Source: Gnetum montanum | Taxonomy: Eukaryota > Streptophyta > Gnetopsida > Gnetales > Gnetaceae | Reading direction: 5' to 3' | NCBI GenBank assembly: GCA_015680685.1 | Contig: MNCI01006062.1 | Span: forward strand, 666,566-730,565 | DNA length: 64,000 nt | Shown here: piece after piece, positions 11,690 to 22,642 of the stretch | How positions within the stretch are numbered: the first letter of the stretch is position 1 | How the letters are laid out: the number at the start of each line of letters is the position of its first letter | Notes under the pieces: generated by a model | Seen by the model: only the letters and a program-made list of their open reading frames with translations | What the model was told of the DNA's origin: nothing | Databases searched by the model: none | Made by a program: the position numbers and the translations under genes

Positions 11690-12490
11690 AATAAATTCAA
11701 AAGCCTTTCTTTATTGATCTCCTATTTCTAATAATTGATATATGCTAATATTGGCCCTAACATGTTTAAGATCTTCAATCAAATCATATTCTCTATCTCC
11801 AATAAAGCTTGGTTTCTTTATCCATTTATTGAAAGACTGATTTGGAGGACTTTGTTCTACTTGATCCTATTTATTCTTATTTTTCTCTCTTCTACTTAGC
11901 TCAAAAGCCTTTCTCTTAGTAGATGGATCAATAATGATGTTTGGAGGTCTAGAAGTAGTTAGTCTTTCTTTTGATCTCAGATTATATCCATTTTTCTCAT
12001 TGTTATTACACTCCTCATCTGAGGCTATATCTTCTTCGGAACTTAATAGAGAAGAAGTATCACTAGATCCAGAACACTAGATAGCTCATTATCAGATTCA
12101 ATATTAAGGAAATTGGACACAACAAGATCACTATCATCCTCATCTTCTACTAACTTAGTGTCTTGACATTTATATTTTCTATTTTCTTTTCCTCCTTAAT
12201 ATTAACTCTTGCCAAAGATTTTTCTAGTTTCATTATTTTGTTGGACATATCTCACATTAATTGTACCTTTTTAGATTCTCTTCTTTTAGGTTCTTGCTTT
12301 GTCTTAATATGAGATGGACTTGGTAAAGCTTTAAATTGAGCAAAATATTGCATAGGAATCATAACTTTTTCTTCTCTCTTTTGAGTTGTAACAATCTATT
12401 CATGATTCAAGCTTAACTATTTTTCTAACTGTATAGCTTCACTAAAGTAGTCATTTAGTGTAGCTAAGTATGGAGTTCTCCTTAACCAAA
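11690..12490 (-). pseudogene. Element B: C-terminal Gag region (broken)
   Basis: Minus-strand translation gives readable Lys/Glu-rich pieces in several frames, such as KTKQEPKRRESKKVQLM near 12250-12310 and acidic Asp/Glu runs near 12060-12150. It follows the capsid piece now found misoriented at 12492-12999 and precedes protease. No zinc knuckle is clear. The first 115 bases (12376-12490) duplicate, in inverted orientation, the end of the neighbouring segment. Confidence 0.55.
12376..12490 (-). repeat. Left arm of a perfect 115-bp inverted repeat next to a gap
   Basis: Reverse complement of 12885-12999 with no difference that I can find. The arm stops exactly at the N at 12491, and its partner stops exactly at the N at 13000. 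Such a match at gap edges points to unmerged overlapping contigs. Confidence 0.9.
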
Positions 12491-12491
12491 N
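12491..12491. other. Assembly gap (single N)
   Basis: One N joins minus-oriented gag sequence to plus-oriented gag sequence of the same element. Confidence 1.
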
Positions 12492-12999
12492 TTATTCCTA
12501 GCAAAGCTTACTTAGCTGAAGAGTATATTCACATGTTTGAGTTAGCATTAACTCATGCAAATGTTCAACACCAAGATCAAGCCTATAGATTATTTGTAGC
12601 AAATCTAAAGGACATGGCTCAGATTTGGTATTCAGACTTTCCAAGCAATAGTATCACAAGTTGGAATGATATGAAAAGTCTTTTCATAGCTCAGTTTGGT
12701 GATAAATTAGATTAAAAATAACTATATTGTGGGCTAATACAAGCTAACCAAGGAGTCAAAGCATTAATTAGAAATTTTAACATCAAATTTCAATGAACTT
12801 TTGGGTTCTTTCAAAGACAATATAGACCATCAAACGAAATGCATAGAGAAACTTATCTTAAGGCTATCAACCCCAACATTTCAATTTGGTTAAGGAGAAC
12901 TCCATACTTAGCTACACTAAATGACTACTTTAGTGAAGCTATACAGTTAGAAAAATAGTTAAGCTTGAATCATGAATAGATTGTTACAACTCAAAAGAG
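12492..12999 (+). pseudogene. Element B: Gag capsid segment, probably inverted by the assembly
   Basis: Plus-strand coding for a Retrotrans_gag-type capsid: AYLAEEYIHMFELALTHANV, then MAQIWYSDFPSNSITSWNDM and FIAQFGDKLD. It is collinear with the intact Gag of element F (29567-30370), with stops where F has Gln codons: F reads CAA CAA CAA where this copy reads TAA AAA TAA (about 12715-12723). Everything else in element B is on the minus strand. Flipping this piece would place it between the leader (13001 upward) and the gag remainder (12375 downward). Confidence 0.8.
12885..12999 (+). repeat. Right arm of the 115-bp inverted repeat
   Basis: Partner of 12376-12490. It codes for the end of the capsid segment (TLNDYFSEAIQLEK in element F at the matching place). 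Confidence 0.9.
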
Positions 13000-13000
13000 N
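13000..13000. other. Assembly gap (single N)
   Basis: One N joins the misoriented capsid segment to the leader of element B. Confidence 1.
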
Positions 13001-13030
13001 GCTTATGAACTTACAAGATAAATTTTCAGC

Positions 13031-13049
13031 CCTCCTTCTAGCACTAAAA
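13031..13049 (-). promoter_or_regulatory. Element B: primer binding site
   Basis: Minus-strand TTTAGTGCTAGAAGGAGGG follows the LTR end. Element F has TGGCGCTAGAAGGAGGG and element E has TGGCACTAGAAGGAGGG at the same place. I cannot name the tRNA from memory. Confidence 0.65.
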
Positions 13050-13053
13050 GAAC

Positions 13054-14475
13054 TATTGGCGACCACTTGGGACACAACCACCAATGAGTGCCTTGAACAG
13101 GGTTTAGGTGCTTGTTGGTCTCTGGCAACACCAAGGCCCAGATACCTTCAAATAGACTTAGTAGTTAAATGTGAGTATGTGTTTGCTATTATGAATGTTA
13201 AGATAGTTGGGTTACATATAAAACTATAATTGACTATCATAAAAGAGATTTGGCAAACTTTGTAAAATACTATGAGTTGTTGGAGATTCCTATTTCATTC
13301 AATCACTTAGTCTATATGGCCCTTATAGTACCTACTTGTAATAAATAAAATTTTGCAAAAACCATTTGAGCACAACTCTACCAATCTACTCCTAATTTCT
13401 CCCAGAGAGAGAATGTTCCACAAGAAAATTAGAAATAAAGCAAGATTCAATGAAAAGAGAAAGAAAGAAAGCAGATTTGTGTAAAAATCTCTAATATTTA
13501 AGCAAGGTAAATTTTTTATGCTTTAAAGGCACAAAGATGTTGGGCTTGGAGAAGTCAAGCAGTTATCATAAAAATAATGGATTAAATTGTTATGCCTTAA
13601 AGGCACAAAGAACCAAAGGAAGAATGCTTGGAACTCGATTCAATTGATAGGGTGTGTTCTATAGTCAGCTCTGTTCTTTGGTAGTTCAGGATTTTTTCTC
13701 CTAAAGCTCATCATTGGTTTCTTCATCACTAGGATCTACATTGTAGGTGGAAGAATTGTTATAGATTCTTGGTATATTTTCACTACTTTGATATTCTTGA
13801 TGTTTAGCTTGAATGCAAATTTTCAAAGGTCCTTTTAATGTAGTTAGCTTTGGTTTAAATAGGTCATATGGTGATTGATGTGTTGTTGTAAATTTATACT
13901 ATGATTATTGATAAATTTCTACAAATTTTTGATGTGTACAGGGCATCTTTCGTAGAGTATTGATAAAATTTAGATAGTTTTATAATTTTACGCTACCTCC
14001 ATATATTGTCAAGTGTAAAAATTCAAGGACTAGCATAAAAACTCAAAATCCAAATTTTATACGCTAGCTTTGCAGGTGTCCCAACATGAAAATTAAAAGC
14101 CCAAATTTTATATGTTGCCATTCCAGGTTGCCCTAGCATAAAAACTATCATTGCCATTATATAAGTTGAGAAATGCAAAATTTGGTGGGCTACCAAGTAT
14201 TTTCAACCTTTCCAAGCCTAGATACATGAAAATTACAATTTCTTCCACTTGTAAGATGAGGTATTCATAGCTTATGAAGCATTTTTAGCTTCCATAAATT
14301 GGGATGTGTGAGATCTATAATATATACGATGCAAATTTCATATTTTATATTGAATATATTACTTCAAATCTTTGAGATAAACATTACAATGTTAGATTTT
14401 GGAGAAAATAAGGCAACTATGTTTGCCATTATTTTTCCACCAAATTATAAATAATTTTGGTTACGGGTTTTAACA
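13054..14475 (-). repeat. Element B: 5' LTR
   Basis: About 1.42 kb, starting TGTTAAAACC (14475) and ending near CCAATA (13054) on the minus strand. It aligns by eye with the element F LTR (27966-29441) over most of its length, for example AATTAGGAGTAGATT, GTTGTGCTCAAATG and the terminal GGTATCTGGGCCTTGGTGT. It interrupts the 3' LTR of element C at 14476. No matching 3' LTR of B is visible downstream. Confidence 0.75.
13990..14150 (-). repeat. Short degenerate tandem repeat in the element B LTR
   Basis: Two to three units of about 55-60 bp that share CCAAATTTTATA followed by a GCTAGC/GTTGCC-like word, a TGCAGGT/CCAGGT word and AACATGAAAA/AGCATAAAAA. It lies in the U3-R part of the LTR. Units differ at many positions. 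Confidence 0.55.
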
Positions 14476-15059
14476 TGGATTTTCCTTATGGTATTTCACT
14501 AGTTTTCCATACATGTCCTAAGTGAATGTAACTATTATTGGGATTATTAACTTTACTACTGAGAAAATCAAGTAAAGTCACCACTAGCTTACCAAACAAT
14601 TATACTTTATGCTTGAAACTAATTGTACTTATTCCACCTTCCTAATAGCCATTGAAATAGTAAATAACTTAGAAAATGTAAATTATTGAATAAAAGTAAA
14701 CATTATGGAAAAGTAAAACTATGCTAAGTGATATGCTGTAATGATGAAGAACAATCTCAATCTTTATTTCTATTCATGAATTATGTCAAAAAGTAATATA
14801 CTCAAATAAAGATTTCGTACAATTGTAAGTTACTAGATTGCATGCGTTTAGTCTAACTCTAACTTTAAAAAAACAAACTACAAGAATTTTGCTAAGTATT
14901 AGGAAAAACTTGTCTTTTTGATGCCATGATAGGTTGATATTTATAAGCATAACCATAACTTACTACATCATATCTACAATGATGTATGCAATGCTATGAT
15001 ATCATAACTACGATATTGTAGATACGATATCGTAGTCATTAGCATATAATAATTCATCA
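14476..15059 (-). repeat. Element C: 3' LTR, 5' part (truncated by element B)
   Basis: On the minus strand it starts TGATGAATTATTATATGC at 15059, right after the polypurine tract. It contains a palindromic cluster (CGATATTGTAGATACGATATCG-like words near 15010-15035), a TATA-like CTTATAAATATC near 14940, the conserved ATAAAGATTGAGATTG-type U5 start and a GGACATGTATGGAAAA word. It breaks off where the element B LTR begins. The remaining U5 should lie beyond B but I could not find it. Confidence 0.75.
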
Positions 15060-15069
15060 TATCCCCACA
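15060..15069 (-). promoter_or_regulatory. Element C: polypurine tract
   Basis: Minus-strand GTGGGGATA directly precedes the TGATGA start of the 3' LTR, the expected plus-strand primer position. Element D has GAGGGTA at the same place. Confidence 0.75.
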
Positions 15070-15296
15070 ACTAACTAAAAGCTCATCCTTAGGTTTTTTA
15101 AAAAGGATAGAGTTTCTTATAAACTTGTGGTGTTACATAGACTTCAACATTACGACATAGATTTACATGACTAACTCTCTTATAAATGATTTATTATGGT
15201 TTGAGTGGTGTTACAAAATTATCATGCAATGCATGCTTAACACATATGATAAAAAACAAGATAAAACAACATAAAACTTAGCTTGATGTAGTATCT

Positions 15297-18056
15297 TCAT
15301 GTTCTAGGTGGTGGTGGATCCTCCATCGGCTTCTTTTTCTTATCATCAAGCTTCTAAAACTAATATCTTCTTAGCAACGCTCTAAGTTTTTCTTCCTCTA
15401 ATCTAGGATCATGTATCATCCATGTAAATTCTACAATGTTAGCTGGAGTAGGTACTACCCAAGGACATAATAGTTGTGGAAACATCTTGTTTTCTTTGAT
15501 GTACCATGCTACAAACTTGTTCTTTCCTCTTCAAAATCTCTGGTCATTTTCTTCAACTTCTAATAATCTGTCATTATCCTGGTTAGGTTTGCTACTACAT
15601 CTCTTTTTATCTTGGTACCTAGATTTGATTAATTGTAATTTGGAGTTTCCTATGTGAAGCTTCTATTGTGCATCCTTCTTGTTAGCAAACTCCTTTTCAT
15701 ACATTGAGTACACTATAGCCACTTGCTACTCTAGTTTTGTTCTTGGCTTGCCTGTTGCTAACATGGCCAAGTTAGCATATCAGAGATTTGCTAATCCTAT
15801 GTATTTTATTAAGTTCTCAATCTACAGGTATTTATTTTTAATTTTGGCTTGATGAAAGTGGGTAAGATAATACAATATGGGTTGCCAATCAAGTGTCTAC
15901 TCCATGATGGAACTGATTTTGGCTTTGACCATCTAGATTTCCTTCTTGTTGATTTGCTTGTACATGCCCACTTAATCCCTAAAGTGCTCTTTTAGCCTTT
16001 TATTATTCTTGGCCTCATTTTTTCATGCTCTAATTTCAATTACTAATTTTTATCATACTACATGAACTTCTTCCATTAATAGGGTTTTGTTCTCATAAGC
16101 CGATTGCTTTATATCAATGTTGACTCTAGTAAAGTTTTCTCTTAATGAATGGTTTCTTCTAGCATATTTTTCTATTTTTTGATGTTTTTTAAACTTAATA
16201 TTTTTGTAGTAATTCTCTCTTTTTTCTCCTTTATGTAGTAATAGTCTTTGCATGTGTGTACATTTGAGCATTTGCTACAGAAGCATTCCACACTGCCTTT
16301 CCCTTTTTCATCTCTATTTGTGTGTATTTGGTTATTAGTTGGCTAATCTCTTTATTTCTAAATTATTCAAGTTGGTCAAGTGTAATGTATCATGCAGGGC
16401 TTTTTCTTTTACCTCTTAGCACACCTAATTCTTCCTATAACCTCTAGACTTTAGTTTCTACATGTTGCATTTTGGTTTCTACCATGACTACTTTTCATTT
16501 TGTTGAGAGAAGTTCAAATTGGAATGAAATTATATCATTTGAGATATCAAAAAGGTTCTACATGACTTGTCATTTATGAAGTAATCTCTCTAATACATCC
16601 TCATGCTTTACAAGAATCATTAACATTCTGGCTATGGTTTTCATATCTTTGATTCTAGTAATATCGACCAGTGGCACAATGAAAACATTAAAGGATTCTT
16701 TGAAGTAATTTTTTATAATCTTTGCTACTCCTGTTACATCTTGATGTTACATTATTACTACTATGGCTTCTTGTTGTATTTCTAGTATTACTTGAAAGGA
16801 TGCAGCATTTCCCAAGATCTACTATGCTCGTTCATCATCTTCTTCTGCCTACAAAGAGACTTGACCACTTTTAGGTCCTATTGATATAACAGGTCTACTA
16901 GGATTATCCCTAATTCCATACATACTCAAGACCTTCCTACTATCCTAAGTTATGTTTTTTTCTCTTTGTTGTAAATGGCTCATTGATGGTCTATAGTTTG
17001 GTTATGTTGGTGGAGCATTTTGTCTTGGTCTTTCTATAGCTAGAGTTGACCCACTAGATCCTACTTGTTCTATTCTTGTGGTTGGAATGTTTACCACTAG
17101 TGTAGATCCTATTGCAGCCTCAGTGTCTACTAGTTGCTCAAGTTGATCCTTTTTGGATGACACTAGCTTAGAAATTTCATAATATGAGGCATTGTGGGCT
17201 TTATGATAAACATCATTAGTGTAGCCAAAAATTCCATCTTGTCAGCATAATTTCCTAATAAGACATGGGAATGACAAAGTGGATTCCCTATCTTCTTCTC
17301 CTTGAACCTTCTTTGTATTTCTAAAACCAACAAATGGACAATGTTGGCTTGGAATATCCCCATCAAAATAATGCTTTCTTTACTAGTATAGGTGGAAACT
17401 TGATTAAGTAATTTTGTTGGGAATATATGGTAAGTTCCAATTTTGAAATAAATCTTCTTAGTAGTGGAAAATCTATCGTATTCCTTTTTAATGGTACCAT
17501 ATGCCTTCTACAATCATATATTCCTTACATTTGTGTCAAATCTTGTAGATATTTGAGCTATATTGACTTTTACATTTGGTATGTTTAGTTCCTTTTCAAT
17601 TGCTTCTAGAAAGTATTACACTTTGACTTCCTTAACTTTCATGGTGGCATCATTCTATTTATTCTTCTAAAATTGATAGACTTATCCCAAGAACCATTCA
17701 CTTTTGCTTGAAATGGTGGATCATAAGGGAGAGGCTTGTAGTTGCTCATGGACCTTTGTAGGTGTAAACTTCATGAAGGAACCAAAATTGAGTTCCACCA
17801 TGATAATAAGCATGATTGAATTCTCCTAAATTGCTTGCAAACACTCATTAGAGAGTGTAAGACATTTTCTTAATTTTGAAGTAGGTAGTGCATTAGCTTT
17901 TGCCTACACAAATTATCCTATTATAGACGTGCACTAATGGATGCTATAGGAATGTGCCTCTTGTACTACAGGAGGAATTTGTTCTTCATCTCTTCTCCTA
18001 GATCTTTTCTCCCAAGGTTGTGATGGTCCTTCAACTTTGGGTCTCTTTGGCAATAT
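15297..18056 (-). pseudogene. Element C: long extra ORF between integrase and 3' LTR
   Basis: A decayed ORF of about 920 codons, from an ATA (18054-18056) where element I has ATG, to TGA (15297-15299). The N-terminus is basic with nuclear-signal-like PKRPKVE and KRSRRR. The middle has FLEAIEKELNIPNVKVNIAQ and a region (about 17160-17480) resembling the plant Transposase_32-type domain, by pattern only. The C-terminal third is helical and Lys/Glu-rich (for example HEDVLERLL), and the end is KKKKPMEDPPPPRT. The first 290 or so codons stay in one frame with stops at likely Gln/Trp codons, and one shift occurs near 17170. Element D has a homologous copy at 42150-44300. No transmembrane segment is obvious, so a classic envelope is not supported. 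Confidence 0.75.
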
Positions 18057-18429
18057 CTGCAATCATAAATATTTGTTAATATTATCTAATTATTTTTAGA
18101 AAAATTTCTAATGATTTATAACCCTTCATTAGACTTTAAATTTTGAATGAAATCTTTATTCATTATCAACTTTATTTTTAATTTAGATTGCTAAGTTAGA
18201 AAAATTTGTTATTCAAATAAAGACCTTTAATTGAATAATTTCTAGTAATTAGAAACAAATTTATCTTAAATGCCCTATTACAATCTTTAATTTATTGGAT
18301 TATGTACGATTATAATGTGATTATCTTTTGCTGTTCTTAGTCTTACTTTGTTCTTCCAGGTGTGAGAAAAATTTGATGCAATTCACAAAAACTACGCACA
18401 ATATTCTTCCCCACAATTGAGTTGGTTAC
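18057..18429 (-). other. Element C: putative leader intron before the extra ORF
   Basis: Minus-strand GTAACC at 18429 could be a donor, and TTTATGATTGCAG ending at 18057 a strong acceptor, immediately before the ORF start. Element I has GGAG/GTAAGA (63645) and an AG at 63954 just before its ATG, and element D has AAAG/GTAATC at 42084. The interior is AT-rich. Confidence 0.55.
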
Positions 18430-18648
18430 TCCATGAGTAAAAGAAAATAAGAATGGTTCAAATCAGACTTGCAGTGAGAAAGATATGGAAAATTGGAGCT
18501 TTGGAAGTTAGAAAAATAGCATGAACTCCTTGGGCGTGAAATGAGGAAACGAAAAATTTTCTAACAGTCTACGTGTATATGTAGATTTTCATAAGGAATA
18601 CATCATGGATACAATATTGCAGAGGCTCATATATCGTATATATGATAT
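18430..18648 (-). promoter_or_regulatory. Element C: putative internal promoter and leader exon
   Basis: Corresponds in position to 41860-42083 in D and 63437-63644 in I, which carry LTR-promoter-like words and a TATA box. Here a TATA-like CTACATATACACG lies near 18580, preceded by GATATATGAGCC and CAATATTG words. The upstream part is cut by the insertion of element D at 18649. Confidence 0.4.
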
Positions 18649-19451
18649 TGATGAATAGTCAATAAGACAAGCTACATTGATGTAGCCCTGTTGATGCATG
18701 TTAGGATGCATTGGCATAGATATGTCGACATTGATGCAATTAGTGCCTATATAAATGCACTCACCCTTTGAATTTATGTTACCTTTTACTCCTAGTGTTT
18801 GCAATGTAGATATATAAGAATGTATAGTGCTTTATTCAAGTGATCATGTACCTAGACATGTTCACATGATTGGCAATAAAATTGAGATTTTCTACATCCA
18901 TTGTAGCACTTAGACTAGTTTACTATTTCTGTTTAGTACTTTACTTTTCATTCACTTTACATTTATGTTCTTCTGTAATTCATGAAATTAATCATAAACA
19001 CATGAGTACGATCATTTCAAGCATAATGTGTTAATGCTTGGTAATCCTAGTAATGGATATTTGGTATGTCCAATAATAATCACTTGGTAACCTAGCAGTG
19101 TTAATACTAGTTCAATATGTGTACAGTAAATGAAAGTAGATACTCCATGTTAGGATAAGAAGTTAATGAAATAGTCAATTAGTTAGTTAATCAAATTCTT
19201 ATATCTTTATTTAATCATCTAGTTGTTTGGAGAGAAAATAATAAAATGATTATAAAAATACATATCATATGCCTTAACTGCACTTAATCATATGTACACT
19301 TAGACATAAGTATTGATTAAGAAGATAATTCCACAATTCATTGTTAAGAATATTGGCTACTTAGGTAACTAAGTTTATAGAATTCAACTGGATCACTAGT
19401 AAATACTTATGATTCGTATGGTTTGACATAGAGGATACCCATTGCTCATCA
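18649..19451 (+). repeat. Element D: 5' LTR
   Basis: The 803-bp LTR starts TGATGAATAG and ends GCTCATCA. It has GATGCATGTTAGGATGC and TTGATG words upstream of a TATA-like CTATATAAATGC (about 18749), the GGCAATAAAATTGAGATT motif and a long U5 ending GGATACCCATTGCTCATCA. It pairs with the 3' LTR at 44764-45592. Flanking 5-mers GATAT (before) and AATAT (after the 3' LTR) agree at 4 of 5, consistent with an old target-site duplication. Just after the LTR a decayed primer site (TTAGTGCTATTGG) is visible. Confidence 0.85.
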
Positions 19452-19659
19452 TTAGTGCTATTGGAAATTTAATCTAGCTAAGTGTACTAAATATTATTAA
19501 CTAGTTAATTCATACACAAGCGTTGTAGATGAACATAATGAAATATCTCTCATCCATCATAATAACAATAACAACATTATTCTAAGGCATACTTAAGATA
19601 CATTATTGAAATGTACTTAGCTCACAGAAATGAATCTCCATCACATGGGCAAAAATCCA

Positions 19660-20687
19660 ATAAAAAATAGGAAAGACAACTAGGAAGAATGTGGAGGACT
19701 ACAAGTGAGAAGCCTTACTAGTAAAAATCATCTACGCCTATCTAGATTTCTATTATTTGGACTTCACCTTTATTCTCCATCTGGATGAGCAGTTATGTTG
19801 AATAGAAATGAATTGTAGCATTGTGTTACCTCTCGACTAATCCATTGCTACCATGCTCATGGTCTAACTCATGAGATTGGGCATTGAAACAACAAGGCCT
19901 AAGTATGAAATCATGATTAAATCTCTAGGGACTATCAACCTACATAAGCATAGATCCACAAAGACAAATGTATGAAGGGCTACTATGAAGCCTCAAAGGG
20001 CAAATGAATCTTGATATCATTATTCTTATAGCTACATAAAGAGAGCAAGGATTTCTTTTCTAGACATTTTCAATACCTTGATTCTCCTCCTTTCTTTAAG
20101 GAGGACACCTTTTACCAATGGTTGAAATCAACCTTGAAGAACCTTGGTGAAGGAAAGATAGGGTTCAAAGGCTAAGGAACCTTAAAAGGTAAGTCTTTTA
20201 CTCATTCATCTAAGGACAAGAAGAATGATAAAGAGAAGGAAAATGATAAGAAGAAGGATCATGACAAGGATCAAAAGAAAAGGAGTAGAAGACATTATTC
20301 TCCTAGTCCTCCATCTTCACCATCCTCATCATCATCAAATTCTAACAAGAGAAGCCATGGTAGAGACAAAGATAGGGATGATCAAGATTAAAATGGAGAT
20401 GACAGAAGATCCCATCATGATGATAAGAACTGAGATGTTAGCTAATAGAGACAAGAATAAGAGTGTCATTAAGAAAGAAGGCATAGTAAGACTCACTATA
20501 GAAGGCATGGTTATAATAGGAACCACCATGGATATGATGATGACGACGAACCATTGTTGATCACTAGAAATATGTTGAGTGTTTCAGAAGTAGTCATAGT
20601 TCCCAACAAGCACCAAAAGGTTATTAGGATTAAACGACTACATATGAATAATATCCCAAGTTTGAAGAGGAATATAGTATTAATCCC
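19660..20687 (+). pseudogene. Element D: Gag, N-terminal part (broken, split by element E)
   Basis: Readable Gag fragments in shifting frames. The clearest is 20200-20400, Lys/Asp-rich then RRHYSPSPPSSPSSSSSN and an Arg/Asp/His-rich tail, matching the Ser/Arg-rich region of elements A and I. At 20570-20687 comes the capsid start (HMNNIPSLKR), which ends exactly where the LTR of element E begins. The same capsid resumes at 39274. The proposed start codon region is too decayed to place. Confidence 0.7.
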
Positions 20688-21413
20688 TGAAACACCATAA
20701 AATTTCAAGGCACTCTTACTTCACCAAGGTCTTGGAATTGAGGTAAGCATTTCCAAAAGTGTAGCCTCATGATAGTTTGGCAAGAAATGTAGGCACTGAG
20801 GTTAGACTATTCAGTTCGGCAAGTTTACTACCTCCAGAGTTGACAGGCCCAATGGACTCTCCAACTTGCCCACTTGGACAATTCACTCGGCTGTCAATCT
20901 ACTAAGAAATTGCGCTAGGAATTGTTGATGGTGTTCAGGATGGGCAAAACAGTTTGGCAAGTTTTCTAGTTGAAAATTCTGCTACGCTACGCTATGCCGT
21001 GCAGCGTAGCAGGCCTTTGAAAAATCAAACAAGTATCCGAATACAAGTTTTGGCAAGATGTTCACACAAGCCCAAGATAAAATTTGGCCAACACAGGGTG
21101 CTACGCTATGCTACGCTATATAACATAGCACAACGTAGCAAGGTTGAAGCATGTAAAAGCTCCTCTGCCAAGCTGTTTTAGCAAAAGGATTGCATTTAAC
21201 AACATTGTGGTTTTCAAAATTACCCTGTCTCAGTTCGCACTTGAACCACAAGAAGAGTTTTCTCTCGAAACATTGCAATTTTGACAAAAATGCATGTAGC
21301 ATTATGTAGTAAGGATGTAGATCAATAAAATGCTCCAAAGGTTAACCCAGTGTGCTCCAAGGCCATCAGCAAAAGCTAGTGACTCCCACACAAGTTTCCT
21401 ATTCAAATCGGTG

Positions 21414-21453
21414 GCTACGCTGTGCTACGCTACATAGCGTAGCACAGCGTAGC
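21414..21453. repeat. Perfect 40-bp palindrome in the element E LTR
   Basis: Arms GCTACGCTGTGCTACGCTA and TAGCGTAGCACAGCGTAGC are exact reverse complements around a 2-base centre CA. The 3' LTR copy (38280-38319) has one mismatch. It lies in U3, about 440 bp upstream of the TATA box. Confidence 0.95.
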
Positions 21454-21852
21454 AGGCAGCTACACTACGTCAAGGTGCTACACTACATAGCGTAGCACAA
21501 TGTAGCAAGCGACTATGCTACTCCAATATGTTGGATAGTGTAAGTGATGCTAAGTTGATAGAGGCATCGAGGCTTTATTTCACTTTGGCATACCCCTTTG
21601 TCCATCCCCCAAAATTTGTCGCTATGCTTGACCCTATTCATAAGCATAGGGAAGACGTAGTCCTGGGGGGGAAGACTCCATTTCTGCTTGCATTGTTAGC
21701 ACACTGGATTCCAGCATCTCCAGTTTCGACAACATGGTTGCAGCGTAGCAAGTTCACGACCAGCATTGCACATCTACGTAGTACGGGCACGTCAGCATCT
21801 TGTGGGGTCCAGGACATGTGGCACCTAAATTGCATTTCTTGCCTACTCCTGG

Positions 21853-21866
21853 CCCTATAAATACCC
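21853..21866 (+). promoter_or_regulatory. Element E: LTR TATA box
   Basis: CCTATAAATACC is a good plant TATA box in the middle of the LTR, about where U3 should end. The 3' LTR copy reads CCTATGAATACC (about 38725-38740), so it has lost the consensus. Confidence 0.7.
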
Positions 21867-22405
21867 CGTCGAACAACGCTTAAAGAGTTGGCATTTTTGG
21901 CATTAGCACCTTCGGGTTGGCATTTTCATGGTTGGATTTTTGTGTTGACTGTCTTGCATTGGCTTCTAAGTTCACATTCAAGAGCATAGTTGGCATATTC
22001 TGAGCATTTTAATTATCCTTGAATTCTTTGTGTGCCTCTGGCATTGTATAACTTGTTGCACATCTCTCAAACAAGGCAAAGAATTGAACCCTCAACCTTG
22101 AGGCGGTGCTTTTTCTTTCCTGAGTTCATTCTAATTATTTCTTTATTGTTATCACTATTTGGCATTATTTCCTTCATTCCTGCATTTATTGATTATCGGT
22201 TTTACCTCGTGTATTTTGCAATCAAAACAATGTTCACGAAAGATTAAGTTACACCAATTAAGTCCCTGTCTGATCAACTAGACCGTTCAGGGCACCCCAT
22301 TTCCACTTTATCCAGCATGACCCTCACACGGATCTGGGGTTAAATTGTTCGCCTGGTAACCTCTCGGTGTTTCTAGCCACCGACGTTTTCGGTCGCTATA
22401 GTTTT

Positions 22406-22424
22406 TGGCACTAGAAGGAGGGCC
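22406..22424 (+). promoter_or_regulatory. Element E: primer binding site
   Basis: TGGCACTAGAAGGAGGGCC lies 5 bases after the LTR end. It is the same site type as in elements B and F. Confidence 0.75.
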
Positions 22425-22642
22425 TTTTAGTGCCTTTTTTATGTCTCATGGATAGTTCTACATGCTCTCTGTACCCCAACACTCATTAGCATAAATGTGA
22501 CACCCTTACAGTTGTTTACGCATTGTGTGGTACATGCTGGTTGCAACGACAGTTCCTCTGGAACCTTGCAGGATGAAAAGCCTCCGATCGTCTCTTGATC
22601 TCTCTTTTTTCTTGCTCATAAACCATTTTTAACCTTGCAAAA

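Larger units (their letters stand above)
20688..22400 (+). repeat. Element E: 5' LTR
   Basis: The 1713-bp LTR runs from TGAAACACC to GGTCGCTATA. The 3' copy at 37541-39273 is nearly the same along its whole length, ending GGTCGCTACA. It holds dense GCTACGCTA / TAGCGTAGC words (20975-21015, 21095-21140, 21414-21510) and a TATA box (21855). Flanking 5-mers ATCCC (before 20688) and ATTCC (after 39273) agree at 4 of 5, and the flanks are adjacent parts of the gag of element D. Confidence 0.9.

Noticed and set aside
20225-20560. A Met/Ile/Arg-rich plus-strand ORF of 111 codons.
   Set aside because: It is the wrong frame over the Lys/Asp and Ser-rich Gag region of D; the adjacent frame gives RRHYSPSPPSSPSSSSSN.
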